From NCBI GenBank assembly GCA_903953615.1, contig CAJBKH010000178.1, positions 1 to 7,430 of the forward strand: 7,430 bases of DNA, written 5' to 3'. Both the position numbers and the translations under genes were made by a program. Positions 6,876-7,430 of this stretch are shown here, piece by piece (position 1 is the first letter of the stretch; each line of letters starts with the position of its first letter). Below the pieces are notes generated by a model that had not been told where the DNA came from, did no database searches, and saw only the letters and a list, made by a program, of their open reading frames with translations. This DNA is from an uncultured Bacteroidota bacterium. GTDB lineage: Bacteria; Bacteroidota; Bacteroidia; NS11-12g; UBA955.

Positions 6876-6901
6876 CAAAGGTAAGTATTTTTTTAGATAA
6901 A
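6876..6901 (-). promoter_or_regulatory. Promoter of ndk (Bacteroidota TAnnTTTG type)
   Basis: Read on the minus strand, TACCTTTG (6883-6876) is an exact TAnnTTTG -7 element followed by CACC. TTTA (6901-6898) lies 14 bases upstream with an A tract between, the same geometry as the lysS promoter. The start codon is 34 bases after the element, so the leader would be about 28 nt. A canonical -33 TTG is absent. Confidence 0.75.
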
Positions 6902-6906
6902 GTTTT

Positions 6907-6925
6907 ATAAGTTCTATAAACTTAT
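6907..6925. repeat. Short inverted repeat ATAAGTT-N5-AACTTAT upstream of ndk
   Basis: Two 7-base arms (6907-6913 and 6919-6925) are perfectly complementary around CTATA. The repeat is centred just upstream of the -33 region of ndk and about 40 bases after the alr stop codon. It could be an operator for ndk, a weak hairpin at the end of alr mRNA, or chance in AT-rich DNA. The stem is too AT-rich for a good terminator and has no proper T tract on the minus strand. Confidence 0.35.
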
Positions 6926-6967
6926 CTGAGCAGTCTTTAAACTGTCAATTAACCTCTTTTACAACAA

Positions 6968-7430
6968 CTACTCACTTACATAAACCCTTTTTACACGCTG
7001 CGAAATGGCGGTTAGCACCTCGTAAGGAATCGTTTGCAACTCTTTTGCTATATCCAAAATGCTTTGCTCACGACCGAATAAAATGGCTTCATCGCCTTCA
7101 TTACAAGGCACATCGCTTACATCAACCATGCACATGTCCATGCAAACATTACCAACAATTGGCGCCTTTTTACCGTTGATTAAAAAAGAACCTTTTCCAT
7201 TGCTCAGCAACCTGTTCAATCCATCGGCATAACCAATGGCCAATACTGCTATTTTGCGCGCCCTATTTTCGATAGCTTTTCGCGCATATCCAACACTCTC
7301 GTTGGCAGCGATGGTTTTTATTTGAGAGATGCTAGTCTTTAGGGTAAATACTGTTTCTAATTTATTTTGTTGGGTGCCAGATGGATCAATGCCATACAAT
7401 CCAATGCCCAAACGCACCATGTCGAAATCC
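6968..7430 (-). CDS. alr: Alanine racemase, C-terminal part (5' end outside window); possibly the tail of a MurF-Alr fusion
   Basis: This PLP enzyme interconverts L- and D-alanine for peptidoglycan synthesis. The frame is open to the window edge, reading DFDMVRLGIGLYGIDPSG, the conserved end of the barrel domain, followed by the C-terminal beta domain. The catalytic tyrosine is in VGYARK (codon 7288-7286), corresponding to Tyr265 of the Geobacillus enzyme. Later motifs are AVLAIGYADGLNRLL, KAPIVGNVCMDMCMVDVSDV and YEVLTAISQRVKRVYVSE, which ends in TAG at 6970-6968. The IGYADG and VCMDMCM blocks are diagnostic. About 154 residues are visible of the 370 or so expected for a racemase alone. In many Bacteroidota this domain is the C-terminal half of a protein of about 820 residues fused to MurF; the missing 5' part would decide. 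ndk lies 126 bases downstream on the same strand with its own promoter. Confidence 0.96.
   Translation of the reverse strand, partial: DFDMVRLGIGLYGIDPSGTQQNKLETVFTLKTSISQIKTIAANESVGYARKAIENRARKIAVLAIGYADGLNRLLSNGKGSFLINGKKAPIVGNVCMDMCMVDVSDVPCNEGDEAILFGREQSILDIAKELQTIPYEVLTAISQRVKRVYVSE

Noticed and set aside
6453..6910. Two plus-strand open frames over ndk and its upstream region
   Set aside because: They are antisense to the highly conserved ndk, including its catalytic histidine block, and the second merely runs on through the ndk promoter region.
6926..6967. Possible terminator of alr (CAGT-N6-ACTG near 6934-6947)
   Set aside because: The stem has only four base pairs and no T tract follows on the minus strand; it is too weak to call.

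Overview
The window looks like a chromosomal segment of a member of the Bacteroidota. Three things point there: a large secreted protein ending in a gliding-motility-type (type B) sorting domain of the type IX secretion system (T9SS), promoters with the phylum's TAnnTTTG -7 element instead of TATAAT, and A/T-rich translation starts without Shine-Dalgarno sequences. The DNA is AT-rich and gene-dense, with no intergenic gap above about 130 bases. I see no tRNA, rRNA, insertion sequence, CRISPR array or sign of recent transfer.

Layout from left to right: (1) positions 1-812, minus strand, the first 270 residues of lysyl-tRNA synthetase (lysS), cut off by the window edge. (2) 813-933, a divergent promoter region. 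(3) 934-3960, plus strand, a 1008-residue secreted protein with a signal peptide, an N-terminal DUF7948-like domain, seven SBBP-type beta-propeller repeats, two PKD-like domains and a T9SS type B C-terminal domain. (4) A hairpin terminator between convergent genes. (5) 6316 down to 4019, minus strand, a three-gene unit: ECF sigma factor, single-pass anti-sigma factor (ATGA overlap with the sigma gene), and a predicted outer-membrane beta-barrel protein. (6) A strong terminator, then nucleoside diphosphate kinase (ndk, 6841-6422) with its own promoter. (7) 7430-6968, minus strand, the C-terminal part of an alanine racemase, cut off by the right edge; in this phylum it may be the tail of a MurF-Alr fusion.

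lysS, ndk and alr are housekeeping genes. The least understood part is the sigma/anti-sigma/outer-membrane-protein operon, which looks like a compact cell-surface signalling unit without an obvious TonB receptor or FecR partner. The next most notable point is the promoters. lysS and ndk share one promoter form (TTAC[C/T]TTTGCACC), while the T9SS protein and the sigma operon share another (CTATCTT[T/C]GTTATA, 13 of 14 bases identical). The T9SS protein start codon lies only 9 bases after its -7 element, so its mRNA may be almost leaderless. I did not find a clearly new type of system; the operon's function is the main open question.
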